This document shows positions 22,539 through 30,570 of a stretch of DNA of 32,200 nt, in pieces (position 1 is the stretch's first letter; every line of letters begins with the position of its first letter). This DNA comes from an uncultured Faecalibacterium sp. (GTDB lineage: Bacteria > Bacillota > Clostridia > Oscillospirales > Ruminococcaceae). The stretch lies in contig CAKSZF010000012.1 of NCBI GenBank assembly GCA_934525405.1, positions 1-32,200 on the forward strand. Direction: 5' to 3'. The notes under the pieces were generated by a model, which did not search any database, was not told the origin of the DNA, and saw only the letters and a program-made list of their open reading frames with translations. Position numbers and translations under genes: made by a program.

Positions 22539-22901
22539 ATGGAAGAGAGCAAAAAGCGTTGTTGCTGCTGCGATGATGCGCCAGTAGCGGATGCTGCGGC
22601 AGATACTGCTGTCCCCTGCTGCTGCCGTCACAAAGAGCGCAGCCCGGAGGAATATAAAGCCCTGCTCAACCGGCTGAACCGTATTGAAGGGCAGGTGCGC
22701 GGCATCCGCGGGATGCTGGAAAAGGACGCCTACTGCGTGGATATTCTGGTGCAGGTGGCCGCAGCCAATGCGGCGCTGAACAGCTTTTCCCGGGAATTGC
22801 TGGCGCAGCATATCGGCAGCTGTGTGGCGGACGACCTGCGTGCCGGCAGTAACGAAAAGCTGGAAGAGCTGCTCCGGCTGCTGCCCAAGCTGATGAAATG
22901 A
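22539..22901 (+). CDS. csoR: Copper-sensing transcriptional repressor, CsoR family
   Basis: This 120-residue all-helical repressor (DUF156) has the Cu(I) ligands Cys66, His91 and Cys95 in KDAYCVDIL and LLAQHIGSCV. The 25- and 4-residue spacing equals that of Mycobacterium CsoR, so copper is the likely metal. The N-terminus is unusual. It carries CCCC (residues 8-11) and CCC (27-29) in front of the HKERSPEEYKALLNRLNRIEGQVRG core. The ATG at 22539 has GGGAG 10 nt upstream. Longer readings start inside the operator. It forms an operon with the copper ATPase. Confidence 0.9.
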   Translation: MEESKKRCCCCDDAPVADAAADTAVPCCCRHKERSPEEYKALLNRLNRIEGQVRGIRGMLEKDAYCVDILVQVAAANAALNSFSRELLAQHIGSCVADDLRAGSNEKLEELLRLLPKLMK

Positions 22902-22939
22902 CCGCCCGCCGGGCAGACTAACCACAAGGAGAAAAAGTA

Positions 22940-25492
22940 ATGGAACAATTCAACGTTACCGGCATGAGCTGCGCGGCCTGCTCTGCCCGGGTAGAAAAGG
23001 CCGTAAAGAGCGTGCCGGGCGTCACCGGCTGTTCGGTAAGCCTGCTGACCAACTCCATGGGGGTGGAGGGCACCGCTGAGGATGCCGCCATTATCCGCGC
23101 TGTGGAGCAGGCCGGTTACGGTGCAAGCCCCAAAAAGGCCGCCGCAACCGCCAGCACCAGCGCAGAGCTGGACGCACTGGCCGACCACGAAACACCGAAA
23201 CTGAAACGGCGGCTCATCGCCTCGCTGGGCTTTTTGCTGGTGCTGATGTACTTTTCCATGGGGCACATGATGTGGGGCTGGCCGCTGCCCCGCTGGTTTG
23301 ACGGCAACCACATCGCCATGGGGCTGGTACAGCTGCTGCTGGCGGGTATCGTGATGGTGATCAACCAGAAGTTTTTCATCAATGGCTTCAAAGGGCTGGT
23401 GCACCGCTCCCCCAACATGGATACGCTGGTGGCTATGGGCTCGATGGCAAGCTTTGTGTGGAGCACCTACGCCCTGTTTGCCATGACCGATGCGCAGCTG
23501 CACGGCAATGAAGAACTGGTCATGCACTACATGATGGAGTTCTATTTTGAGTCTGCCGCCATGATTTTGACCCTTATCACCGTGGGCAAAATGCTGGAGG
23601 CACGCTCCAAGGGCAAGACCACTGATGCACTCAAGAGCCTGATGAAGCTTGCCCCCAAGACCGCTACCCTGCTGCGGGACGGTGCCGAGGTGACTGTGCC
23701 CATTGAACAGGTGCAGAAAGAAGATATCTTTGTGGTGCGCCCGGGCGAGAACATCCCGGTGGACGGCATTGTGCTGGAGGGCAGCAGTGCCGTGAACGAG
23801 AGCGCCCTGACCGGTGAGAGCATCCCGGTGGACAAGGCCGTGGGTGATAAAGTAAGTGCCGCCACCACCAACCAGTCCGGTTATCTGCAGTGCCGCGCCA
23901 CCCGCGTGGGCGAGGATACCACGCTGGCGCAGATCATCCGCATGGTCAGCGATGCCGCCGCCACCAAAGCACCTATTGCAAAGATCGCAGATACCATATC
24001 CGGCTTTTTTGTGCCTGCGGTCATCAGCATTGCGGTGGTCACCACCCTTGTCTGGCTGCTGCTGGGGCGGGACGTAGGCTATGCGCTGGCGCGGGGCATC
24101 TCGGTACTGGTCATCAGCTGCCCCTGTGCGCTGGGTCTGGCAACGCCGGTGGCTATTATGGTGGGCAACGGCTTAGGCGCGAAAAACGGCATCCTGTTCA
24201 AGACCGCTGCGGCGCTGGAGGAGGCTGGGCGCACCCACATCGTGGCGCTGGACAAGACCGGCACCATCACCTGCGGCGAACCTACTGTCACCGACCTTCT
24301 GCCCGCTGCGGGCGTGACTGAGACCGAACTGCTCACGCTGGCCGCCGCGCTGGAGGGCCGCAGCGAGCACCCGCTGGCGCGGGCAGTGCTGGCCTATGCG
24401 GAGGATAAGCAGCTGGAGCTGCCCTCTGTCACTGATTTTACCGCCCTGCCGGGCAACGGCCTTACCGCCAAGCTGGAGGGTAAGGAGATCTTTGGCGGCA
24501 ACGCTGCCTTTATCAGTGCAAAGGTCGCCATCCCAGCTGCGCTGCAAACGCAGGCTACTGCACTGGCTGCGCAGGGTAAGACTCCCCTCTTCTTTGGCGG
24601 CGCAGGTCGTCTGCTGGGCGTTATCGCGGTAGCTGATACCATCAAGGAGGACAGCCCGCAGGCCATCCGGGAGCTGCGGAATATGGGCATCCGGGTCGTG
24701 ATGCTGACCGGCGACAACCAGCGCACTGCCGAGGCCATCGGCCGACAGGCCGGGGTGGACGAGGTGATCGCGGGAGTGCTGCCAGAGGGCAAAGAGGCCG
24801 TTATCCGGCAGCTGCAAAAGTACGGCAAGGTAGCCATGGTGGGTGACGGCATCAACGACGCCCCTGCCCTGACCCGCGCTGACACCGGCATTGCCATCGG
24901 CGCAGGCACGGACGTAGCCATTGACGCTGCGGACGTAGTACTGATGAACTCCAAACTCTCGGACGTGCCCGCCGCCATCCGGCTGAGCCGCGCTTCCCTA
25001 CGCAACATCCACGAAAACCTGTTCTGGGCGTTCATCTATAACATCATTGGCATCCCGCTGGCAGCCGGTGTGTTCATTCCCTTGGGACTGACGCTGAACC
25101 CCATGTTCGGCGCAGCTGCCATGAGCCTTTCCAGCTTCTGCGTGGTGAGCAACGCCTTGCGGCTGAACCTGTTTGACCTGCACAGCGTAAAGCGTGACCA
25201 CCCGCCCAAACACGTCCCTGCCCTGCCCGCCGCCCTTGTGCAGCCCGCAGCGGAGGAAGATACAACTAAGGAGGAGACCGCTATGAAAAAGACCCTGACC
25301 GTAGAAGGCATGATGTGCCCCCACTGTGAAGCCCGCGTCAAGAAGGCGCTGGAGGCTCTGCCGCAGGTGGACGAGGCTGTTGTCAGCCACGAAGCCGGTA
25401 CCGCCATCGTTACCCTGAACGCAGAGGTGGACGATGAGGTGCTGAAGAAGGCCGTGGAGGCACAGGATTACCCCGTTACCGGCATCCAGTAA
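22940..25492 (+). CDS. copA: Copper-translocating P-type ATPase CopA fused to a CopZ-like domain
   Basis: This 850-residue P1B-1 ATPase exports Cu(I) across the membrane. The N-terminal metal domain has [13 protein letters not shown] (Cys11, Cys14). TGES is at 291-294, the intramembrane CPC at 394-396, the phosphorylated Asp in DKTGT at 438, SEHPLA further on, and GDGINDAP at 635. The last helices carry YN and MSLSS, the Cu(I)-type signature. After the final helix a polar linker ([14 protein letters not shown]) leads to a second metal domain with [14 protein letters not shown] (Cys793, Cys796). That tail is preceded by an in-frame AAGGAGG and ATG, so it may also be made alone. The ATG at 22940 has AAGGAG upstream. 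Confidence 0.95.
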   Translation: MEQFNVTGMSCAACSARVEKAVKSVPGVTGCSVSLLTNSMGVEGTAEDAAIIRAVEQAGYGASPKKAAATASTSAELDALADHETPKLKRRLIASLGFLLVLMYFSMGHMMWGWPLPRWFDGNHIAMGLVQLLLAGIVMVINQKFFINGFKGLVHRSPNMDTLVAMGSMASFVWSTYALFAMTDAQLHGNEELVMHYMMEFYFESAAMILTLITVGKMLEARSKGKTTDALKSLMKLAPKTATLLRDGAEVTVPIEQVQKEDIFVVRPGENIPVDGIVLEGSSAVNESALTGESIPVDKAVGDKVSAATTNQSGYLQCRATRVGEDTTLAQIIRMVSDAAATKAPIAKIADTISGFFVPAVISIAVVTTLVWLLLGRDVGYALARGISVLVISCPCALGLATPVAIMVGNGLGAKNGILFKTAAALEEAGRTHIVALDKTGTITCGEPTVTDLLPAAGVTETELLTLAAALEGRSEHPLARAVLAYAEDKQLELPSVTDFTALPGNGLTAKLEGKEIFGGNAAFISAKVAIPAALQTQATALAAQGKTPLFFGGAGRLLGVIAVADTIKEDSPQAIRELRNMGIRVVMLTGDNQRTAEAIGRQAGVDEVIAGVLPEGKEAVIRQLQKYGKVAMVGDGINDAPALTRADTGIAIGAGTDVAIDAADVVLMNSKLSDVPAAIRLSRASLRNIHENLFWAFIYNIIGIPLAAGVFIPLGLTLNPMFGAAAMSLSSFCVVSNALRLNLFDLHSVKRDHPPKHVPALPAALVQPAAEEDTTKEETAMKKTLTVEGMMCPHCEARVKKALEALPQVDEAVVSHEAGTAIVTLNAEVDDEVLKKAVEAQDYPVTGIQ
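25283..25492 (+). CDS. Possible separate CopZ copper chaperone from an internal start in copA
   Basis: The last 69 codons of copA encode a complete heavy-metal-associated domain starting [19 protein letters not shown] and ending PVTGIQ, with CopZ length. The canonical Shine-Dalgarno AAGGAGG (25268-25274) lies 8 nt before the ATG, inside the coding sequence and in frame. This suggests either a recent fusion of adjacent copA and copZ genes that kept the second gene's start, or a dual-product gene. Which one cannot be told from sequence alone. Confidence 0.55.
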   Translation: MKKTLTVEGMMCPHCEARVKKALEALPQVDEAVVSHEAGTAIVTLNAEVDDEVLKKAVEAQDYPVTGIQ

Positions 25493-25499
25493 GGCGAAA

Positions 25500-25546
25500 A
25501 TGCAAAAGGCAGTTGCACGAAATTCTGTGCAGCTGCCTTTTTGCAT
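25500..25546 (+). terminator. Copper operon terminator
   Basis: ATGCAAAAGGCAG with TTGCAC pairs with GTGCAGCTGCCTTTTTGCAT around an 8-nt loop. The T-run sits within the 3' arm. It follows the copA stop by 7 nt. Confidence 0.85.
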
Positions 25547-25637
25547 GGGGCGATGTATTTTCTCTCTTACGCCTTCGATAAAAATAACCCTGCCAGCTAT
25601 ACAGTGCCATAGCAATGCAGAGCCAACAGGGGGATTA

Positions 25638-26573
25638 TTATAAGTTCATCAACAATGCTGCGATGGGTTCCATGTAAAAATGCTCATAGCCCGCCGCATT
25701 GGGATGTATGCCGTCACTAGTATATTTATCACTCAATCTGCTGCTACCGTATGGCCCCATAGGAGGGGCGCTTTCTTCAATATCAACATAGGGCACGTCC
25801 CACTTTTGCAGTACTGCAAGGATGGCCGGTTTATAGGTCTTGTACCAGTTATCTCTGTCAGCAAACAGCCCGCCATGCGGGAATACATAAGCCACGCGCT
25901 TCTCGCTGTGATTCTCTGCCAGATATTCCAGCGTCTTTTCCAGCGCACCGGTCATGGTCATTTCATCGTAAACGGCATCAAATCCATCGGTCAGTGTGCC
26001 GACTGCGGCTTTGTTCCACGCATCATTGATGCCGCCCTCCAGCAGGATGTAATCTGCTTTTTCCAGCTCATCGGAGCTTGTCACGATTGTGCAGATGCAG
26101 GCTCTGGTGCCGCCATTCACGTTGTCTGCAATGTTCGGTGCCAGCGTTGCGCCGTCCGCAGCCTCATTTATAAAGGTCATCCCATACTTTCGCGCTACTG
26201 CTTTTCCAAATCCGCCTTCGCTGCCGGTACCATAAGCGATGCTGTCGCCTGCAACATATAAAGTCTTTCCGGTCAAAATGTCGGCCGCCATATCGTTAAC
26301 ATTCGCAATGGGGTTAGAAATGACCGGTTCTTTCTTGTCGAGCTTCGTCACGTCATTGACGTTGCCAACAACGCCAGCAGCAACAACTGCGGCAAGAACC
26401 ACGCCAAAAACAGCGCGGCCAATCTTTGTCAAACAGAACTCAAACACATTGATTTCTCCCATATATTTTTTAATTGCAAGACCGCCTTTTTCCTTTTGGA
26501 TGCTCTCTTTGTCGATCACGCCAAGGTCTATGTAATATGAGTGCTTGCCGCCTCTTTTTCTGACCACACTCAT
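25638..26573 (-). CDS. Membrane-anchored SGNH/GDSL hydrolase
   Basis: This 311-residue protein has a cytoplasmic N-terminus, one transmembrane segment (about 50-70, rich in Val/Ala) and an extracellular SGNH domain. Block I is VAGDSIAYGTG (Ser111), block III is LEGGINDAWN (Asn183), and block V is SDGIHPNAAGYEHF (Asp287, His290). Such enzymes remove acyl groups from lipids or polysaccharides. The first 45 residues (RKRGGKHSYYIDLGVIDKES onward) match nothing I recognise, and the DNA looks more AT-rich than its neighbours. The start is the ATG at 26573, with a tight AAAGG site. The MGEINVFEF ATG further in lacks one. Confidence 0.85.
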   Translation of the reverse strand: MSVVRKRGGKHSYYIDLGVIDKESIQKEKGGLAIKKYMGEINVFEFCLTKIGRAVFGVVLAAVVAAGVVGNVNDVTKLDKKEPVISNPIANVNDMAADILTGKTLYVAGDSIAYGTGSEGGFGKAVARKYGMTFINEAADGATLAPNIADNVNGGTRACICTIVTSSDELEKADYILLEGGINDAWNKAAVGTLTDGFDAVYDEMTMTGALEKTLEYLAENHSEKRVAYVFPHGGLFADRDNWYKTYKPAILAVLQKWDVPYVDIEESAPPMGPYGSSRLSDKYTSDGIHPNAAGYEHFYMEPIAALLMNL

Positions 26574-26614
26574 GCCTTTACTCTTCTATCAAAGAGTTTT
26601 GTTCTTACGGCATG

Positions 26615-26643
26615 ATTCTACCATATATTGTTTTAACAGTCAA
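26615..26643 (-). promoter_or_regulatory. Promoter of the SGNH hydrolase gene
   Basis: On the minus strand TTGACT (26638-26643) and TAGAAT (26615-26620) are 17 nt apart, about 40 bp before the gene. A short CTCTT/AAGAG hairpin lies in the leader. Confidence 0.7.
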
Positions 26644-26699
26644 ATAGTCTGCCCACATCGAGGATTATATTTATAGCCGCTTTTTAAAGCCTGAAACTC

Positions 26700-26739
26700 A
26701 AAAAAGCCCGCTGCAAGGCGGAATGTCCTTGCAGCGGGC
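26700..26739 (-). terminator. Reverse rubrerythrin terminator
   Basis: GCCCGCTGCAAGG at 26706-26718 pairs perfectly with CCTTGCAGCGGGC at 26727-26739. On the minus strand six T residues follow the stem. It lies about 25 nt after the rubrerythrin stop. Confidence 0.92.
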
Positions 26740-26764
26740 AGAATAAATAACTGGGGAACCCTTA

Positions 26765-27316
26765 TTAGACTTCGGTGTTGAAGTAGCGCTTCAGCAGGCC
26801 CTCAAAGCCACGGCCGTGACGAGCTTCATCCTTTGCCATCTCATGGACGGTATCGTGGATGGCGTCCAGATTCAGTGCCTTAGCCTTCTTTGCCAGATCC
26901 ATCTTACCGGCGCAGGCACCGCACTCGGCCTCAGCACGCATCATCAGGTTCTTCTTGGTGCTGTCGGTCACGACCTCGCCCAGCAGCTCTGCAAAGCGGG
27001 ATGCGTGGTCAGCCTCTTCGTAAGCATAGCGCTTGTAAGCCTCGGCGATCTCGGGGTAGCCCTCACGCTCTGCCACGCGAGCCATAGCCAGATACATACC
27101 GACCTCGCTGCACTCACCCTCGAAGTTTGCGCGCAGACCATCAACGATCTCCTGCGGAACGCCCTCTGCCTTGCCGATGCCGACAACATGCTCGGTGACG
27201 TAGGTGTTACCCTTCTTCTCCACAAAAGCGGAAGCGGGAGCCTTGCAAACGGGGCACTGAGCGGGAATCTCACCCTCAGCGATATAACCACAAACGGTGC
27301 AAACGTATTTCTTCAT
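26765..27316 (-). CDS. Reverse rubrerythrin (NADH peroxidase component)
   Basis: This 183-residue non-heme iron protein detoxifies hydrogen peroxide in anaerobes. The rubredoxin-like domain is at the N-terminus (Cys6-x2-Cys9 and Cys21-x2-Cys24, in [24 protein letters not shown]). It is followed by the diiron four-helix domain with [27 protein letters not shown] and [12 protein letters not shown]. That order is reversed relative to classic rubrerythrin, as in the clostridial PerR-controlled form. An extra AECGACAGK lies between helices. The ATG follows ATGGAGGTAA. It has its own strong promoter with two GAATWATTC sites. Confidence 0.95.
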   Translation of the reverse strand: MKKYVCTVCGYIAEGEIPAQCPVCKAPASAFVEKKGNTYVTEHVVGIGKAEGVPQEIVDGLRANFEGECSEVGMYLAMARVAEREGYPEIAEAYKRYAYEEADHASRFAELLGEVVTDSTKKNLMMRAEAECGACAGKMDLAKKAKALNLDAIHDTVHEMAKDEARHGRGFEGLLKRYFNTEV

Positions 27317-27413
27317 AAGAATTTACCTCCATTCGATCTGTTAAAAATGATACAGGACGGAAACCACCCGCCTGTTGTTTCTATGCGGGGCAGCAGCACT
27401 GCCGGGTATAGAA

Positions 27414-27465
27414 AGAGCCATGGAAAGAAGTTTTGTGCTTTGTGCACTTCCCTTTCCATGGCTCT
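27414..27465 (-). other. 14-bp hairpin at the start of the rubrerythrin transcript
   Basis: AGAGCCATGGAAAG and CTTTCCATGGCTCT are perfect reverse complements around a 24-nt loop. The promoter's -10 box abuts the distal arm, so the predicted start (about 27459) lies inside it, and most of the arm would begin the mRNA. This could stabilise the message. No long U-run follows. Confidence 0.5.
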
Positions 27466-27494
27466 ATTATAGCGAATAATTCCTAGTTAGTCAA
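27466..27494 (-). promoter_or_regulatory. Reverse rubrerythrin promoter
   Basis: On the minus strand TTGACT (27489-27494) and a consensus TATAAT (27466-27471) are separated by exactly 17 nt. One of the two GAATWATTC sites fills the spacer, where a bound repressor such as PerR would exclude polymerase. Confidence 0.85.
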
Positions 27495-27518
27495 GTATAT
27501 TTTTAAGAATTATTCCTA
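27474..27518. promoter_or_regulatory. Paired GAATWATTCCTA sites, possible PerR-type operators
   Basis: GAATAATTCCTA (27474-27485) and GAATTATTCCTA (27507-27518) are the same 12 bases except for the centre of the palindrome. They lie 33 bp apart, about three helical turns, so they face the same side of the DNA. One lies in the promoter spacer, the other upstream of the -35 box. Peroxide control is known for clostridial reverse rubrerythrins; the exact box assignment is inference. Confidence 0.5.
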
Positions 27519-27579
27519 TTTATTGAAATCTGGCAAGATGCCCAAATTCCACTGCAGAAAACTGGGCGCATTACCGGAA

Positions 27580-28941
27580 TCAGACCTGCAGGTTGCCGCT
27601 GGTAGCAGCATCGGTACCGGCAGTAGCGTCAAATTCGTAGTCGTTGCCGGGCAGGATGGCGTTGAGCAGGATACCTGCAATCGCAGCCACAGCCAGACCG
27701 GACAGGTTGATGGTGACGCTGCCAACGGTAAAGCCAACGCCGCCCACAGAGTTGAAGCCCAGTGCGCACACCAGAATGACGGCGGCAACGATCAGGTTGC
27801 GGCTGTTGGTGAAGTCCACGCGGTTCTCCACCACGTTGCGCACACCGATGGCAGAGATCATGCCATACAGCACGAAGCTGATGCCGCCGATGATGCCGGT
27901 GGGGATGGTGTTGATAACGGCCTCAAACTTGGGGCTGAAGCTCAGGATGATGGCCAGCACAGCGGCAATGCGGATGACCAGCGGATCGTAGATCTTGCTC
28001 AGTGCCAGCACGCCGGTGTTCTCGCCATAGGTGGTGTTGGCGGGGCCGCCCAGCAGACCGGCCATGGTGGTTGCCAGACCATCGCCCATCAGGGTGCGGT
28101 TCAGGCCGGGATCATTGATGTAGTTGTGGCCGACGGTAGCGCTGATGGCAGCGATGTCGCCGACGTGCTCCATCATGGTAGCCAGTGCGATGGGAATGAT
28201 GGTGAACAGAGCACTGATAAACTCCGGGCTGCCGTCAATGGCGAACAGACCCATAGCCTCCTTGTGCAGGGGGATGCCCAGCCAAGCGGCCTCGGAGATC
28301 TTCTGGAAGTCCACTGCTCCGGTGACCAGTGCCACAGCGTAGGAGACCAGCACACCGATGAGGATGGGCAGGATCTTGACCATGCCCTTGCCCCAGATGT
28401 TGCACACGATGACAGTGCCCAGCGCCACGAAGGCCAGCAGCCAGTTGGACTGGCAGTTGGTGATGGCAGAGGGTGCAAGGATCAGGCCGATAGAGATGAT
28501 GATGGGACCGGTGACCACCGGCGGGAAGAACTTCATGATGCGGCGGATGCCAAAGGTGGAGATCAGCAGGCTGGCCACCAGATAGACCAGACCCGAGAAT
28601 GCAATGGCAGCGCAGGCATAGGGCAGCATCTTGGTGTTGGCAACGGTCAGGTTGCCGTCGGCATCAGCCAGCATGGGAGCCACGATGGAAAAGCCGCCCA
28701 AATAGGCAAAGGAGGAGCCGAGGAATGCCGGGACCTTCTTTTTGGTGATAAGATGGAACAGCAGGGTGCCCAGACCGGCACACAGCAGAGTGGTGGAAAC
28801 GCTCAGGCCGGTGAGCAGCGGCACCAGAACCGTTGCGCCAAACATGGCAAACATATGCTGCACACCCAGAATAAACATTCTGCCGGTGCCCAGCTTTTTG
28901 GCGTCATATACGCCCTTGGAGTAATCGATCTTTTCGCTCAT
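27580..28941 (-). CDS. Uracil permease, NCS2 (UraA) family
   Basis: This 453-residue inner-membrane transporter of the nucleobase:cation symporter-2 family has about twelve to fourteen hydrophobic segments. QHMFAMFGATVLVPLLTGL opens the protein, as in UraA/PyrP. SFAYLGGFSIVAP and NCQSN-type segments follow, and EHVGDIAAISATVGHNYINDPGLNRTLMGDGLATTMAGLLGGPANTTYGENTGV (in pieces) contains the substrate-binding Glu. Uracil is the likely substrate. The ATG follows AGGAGG. The long leader upstream, with a short ORF and terminator, suggests control by pyrimidine supply. Confidence 0.92.
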   Translation of the reverse strand: MSEKIDYSKGVYDAKKLGTGRMFILGVQHMFAMFGATVLVPLLTGLSVSTTLLCAGLGTLLFHLITKKKVPAFLGSSFAYLGGFSIVAPMLADADGNLTVANTKMLPYACAAIAFSGLVYLVASLLISTFGIRRIMKFFPPVVTGPIIISIGLILAPSAITNCQSNWLLAFVALGTVIVCNIWGKGMVKILPILIGVLVSYAVALVTGAVDFQKISEAAWLGIPLHKEAMGLFAIDGSPEFISALFTIIPIALATMMEHVGDIAAISATVGHNYINDPGLNRTLMGDGLATTMAGLLGGPANTTYGENTGVLALSKIYDPLVIRIAAVLAIILSFSPKFEAVINTIPTGIIGGISFVLYGMISAIGVRNVVENRVDFTNSRNLIVAAVILVCALGFNSVGGVGFTVGSVTINLSGLAVAAIAGILLNAILPGNDYEFDATAGTDAATSGNLQV

Positions 28942-28973
28942 AGAAAACCTCCTGTACTGTTATTCCCAAAAAA

Positions 28974-29005
28974 AGAGGCATTGCCGTTGAAACAGCAGTG
29001 CCTCT
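28974..29005 (-). terminator. Leader terminator (attenuator) of the uracil permease gene
   Basis: On the minus strand AGAGGCA (28999-29005) and TGCCTCT (28974-28980) pair. Inner TGC/GCA pairs extend the stem, and seven T residues follow. It stands between the promoter and the permease gene, whose ribosome-binding site is further downstream, so transcription must pass it. The 5' arm starts only 5 nt after the stop codon of the leader ORF. Confidence 0.85.
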
Positions 29006-29010
29006 GAATT

Positions 29011-29076
29011 TCAGGAACAAGACCTCCACACAAAAACGGGAAAGAAGCCGCTATGCAGTCGCTCGCGCTTGAACAT
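29011..29076 (-). CDS. Leader peptide of the uracil permease gene, 21 codons
   Basis: A short ORF begins at ATG 29076 with a strong GGGGAGGAG ribosome-binding site and ends with TGA at 29011. It encodes MFKRERLHSG followed by FFPVFVWRSCS. Codons 11-16 lie in a U-rich tract (TTCTTTCCCGTTTTTGTG), where RNA polymerase would pause if UTP is low. The stop lies 5 nt before the attenuator stem, so a ribosome reaching it would cover the 5' arm. This matches the layout of the enterobacterial pyrBI leader. It was inferred by eye and not compared with databases. Confidence 0.65.
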   Translation of the reverse strand: MFKRERLHSGFFPVFVWRSCS

Positions 29077-29161
29077 TGTGCTCCTCCCCTTCTTTTTGTG
29101 TTCCTTCCAACAACCGGAACCGCTCCGGCAAGGCAGCAGCGGCGCCGCAGCCTTTTAGATA

Positions 29162-29190
29162 AGTATAGCAGATTTTGGGCTTTCCAGCAA
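29162..29190 (-). promoter_or_regulatory. Uracil permease promoter
   Basis: On the minus strand TTGCTG (29185-29190) and TATACT (29162-29167) are 17 nt apart, with an extended -10 TGC. The transcript would have a leader of about 215 nt including GC-rich hairpins (29100-29153), the leader ORF and the attenuator. Together these explain the gene-free bases 28942-29190. Confidence 0.7.
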
Positions 29191-29241
29191 GGTGTTGACA
29201 GCTTTTTCTTGCCGGTTACACTGCGCCGTGGGCTGCGGGGG

Positions 29242-29270
29242 TTGCGCTTTTGGACGGAATGCCCTATAAT
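29242..29270 (+). promoter_or_regulatory. Cysteine desulfurase promoter
   Basis: TTGCGC (29242-29247) and a consensus TATAAT (29265-29270) are 17 nt apart, about 55 bp before the gene. It diverges from the uracil permease promoter. Confidence 0.75.
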
Positions 29271-29324
29271 AGAGCCTGTTCTTATTTCCTACTATCATAA
29301 TATGTTGATGTTACAGGAGGCTCT

Positions 29325-30446
29325 ATGCTCTATCTGGATTACTCTGCCAACACCCCCGTGGACGAGGCAGTGCTGCAATGCTTCTGTGACGCCGAGCGGC
29401 GTTACCCGGGCAATGCCAATGCCCACCATCAGGCAGGCGCTGCCGCAAAGGCTGCTATAAACGAGGCGACCCGCAGCATTGCCCGCTGTCTGGGCGCACC
29501 GCCTGCGGGCATCATCTATACCTCCGGTGCAAGCGAAGCCAACAACCTTGCCGTGAAGGGACTGGCAGCGCTGGGAGGTGCAGCAGGCAGGCACATCCTC
29601 TCTACCCCGCTGGAGCATTCGTCCGTCAGCGGCAGTCTGGAGGCGCTGCAAAAGCAGGGGTACGAGGTGGAGCTGCTGGACATCCTGCCGGACGGCACAG
29701 TAGACCTTGCAGACCTGAAAAAGCGGCTGCGCCCGGACACCGTTTTGGTGGCGGTGACCGCTGTGGACAGCGAGCTTGGCGTGGTGCAGCCCATTGCGGA
29801 AATCGCAGCGCTCTTAAAGGCGTATCCCAACTGTTATTTCCATGTGGACGCCACGCAGGCTGTGGGGAAAATTCCCGTACAGTTTGATGGCGTGGGCACC
29901 ATGAGCCTGACAGCCCATAAGTTTTACGGGCTCAACGGCATCGGTGTACTGGTAAAACGGCTGGGACTGGCACTGCCGCCCCTCATTCATGGTGGAGAGA
30001 GCACTACCCCCTACCGCAGCGGCACACCTACCGTAGCCCTTGCCTGCTCGCTGGCACTGGCCTTGGAAAAGGCTACTGCGGAACTGCCTACCCGCGCCGC
30101 AGTCGTCCGCAGCCTGAACGACCGGCTGCGCGCAGAGCTTTCCCGCTATCCAAAAGTGCGCGTCAACAGCCCTGCAAACGCTGTGCCGCATATCCTGAAC
30201 CTGAGCGTGCAGGGCGTAAAGGGTACCGTGTTCCAGCGGGAGTTGGACGCACGCGGGGTATGCGTCTCGGTCAAATCCGCCTGTTCGTCCGATGGGTTGC
30301 CTTCCCGCGCAGTGCTTGCAGTCAGTCAAGACCGGCGCAACGCCCTTTCTTCATGGCGCATCAGCCTGAGCCACCTTACCACAGAGGAGGAAGTGACCGG
30401 CTTTCTGCACGCCTTTGCAGACTGCTATAACACCCTGACCCGGTAA
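29325..30446 (+). CDS. Cysteine desulfurase, NifS/IscS-like
   Basis: This 373-residue PLP enzyme takes sulfur from cysteine as a persulfide for Fe-S clusters or thiolation. YTSGASEANNLAVKG binds the cofactor phosphate, HVDATQAVGKI holds the cofactor Asp, and SLTAHKFYGLNGIGVLVKR contains the Schiff-base Lys199. The catalytic Cys320 is in KSACSSDG, on the long mobile loop of the IscS-type. No iscU or other Fe-S gene is adjacent, so its partner is unclear. The ATG follows AGGAGG. A single-gene unit. Confidence 0.93.
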   Translation: MLYLDYSANTPVDEAVLQCFCDAERRYPGNANAHHQAGAAAKAAINEATRSIARCLGAPPAGIIYTSGASEANNLAVKGLAALGGAAGRHILSTPLEHSSVSGSLEALQKQGYEVELLDILPDGTVDLADLKKRLRPDTVLVAVTAVDSELGVVQPIAEIAALLKAYPNCYFHVDATQAVGKIPVQFDGVGTMSLTAHKFYGLNGIGVLVKRLGLALPPLIHGGESTTPYRSGTPTVALACSLALALEKATAELPTRAAVVRSLNDRLRAELSRYPKVRVNSPANAVPHILNLSVQGVKGTVFQRELDARGVCVSVKSACSSDGLPSRAVLAVSQDRRNALSSWRISLSHLTTEEEVTGFLHAFADCYNTLTR

Positions 30447-30491
30447 AGGAGCTGTGAAACAAAGCCGTTTGTAGTCGCCATAAACAAACAA

Positions 30492-30527
30492 AAAGACCTT
30501 CCCGCTCTCCGGAACGGGAAGGTCTTT
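30492..30527. terminator. Bidirectional terminator between the cysteine desulfurase gene and tuf
   Basis: AAAGACCTTCCCG and CGGGAAGGTCTTT pair perfectly around a 10-nt loop. A and T runs lie on both sides, so it serves both converging genes. Confidence 0.9.
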
Positions 30528-30570
30528 ATAAATTGCTAGTTAGCCTTGGAACTTACGTTCAAGGACAAAA

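Noticed and set aside
22509..22541. Upstream ATG at 22509 as the csoR start
   Set aside because: It lies inside the CsoR-type operator, lacks a ribosome-binding site and would add residues unlike the family.
29100..29153. GC-rich stems at the start of the uracil permease leader as a riboswitch aptamer
   Set aside because: CCGGA/TCCGG and GGCTGCGGC-type pairs are present, but I could match no known purine, PRPP or other nucleotide aptamer core by eye.
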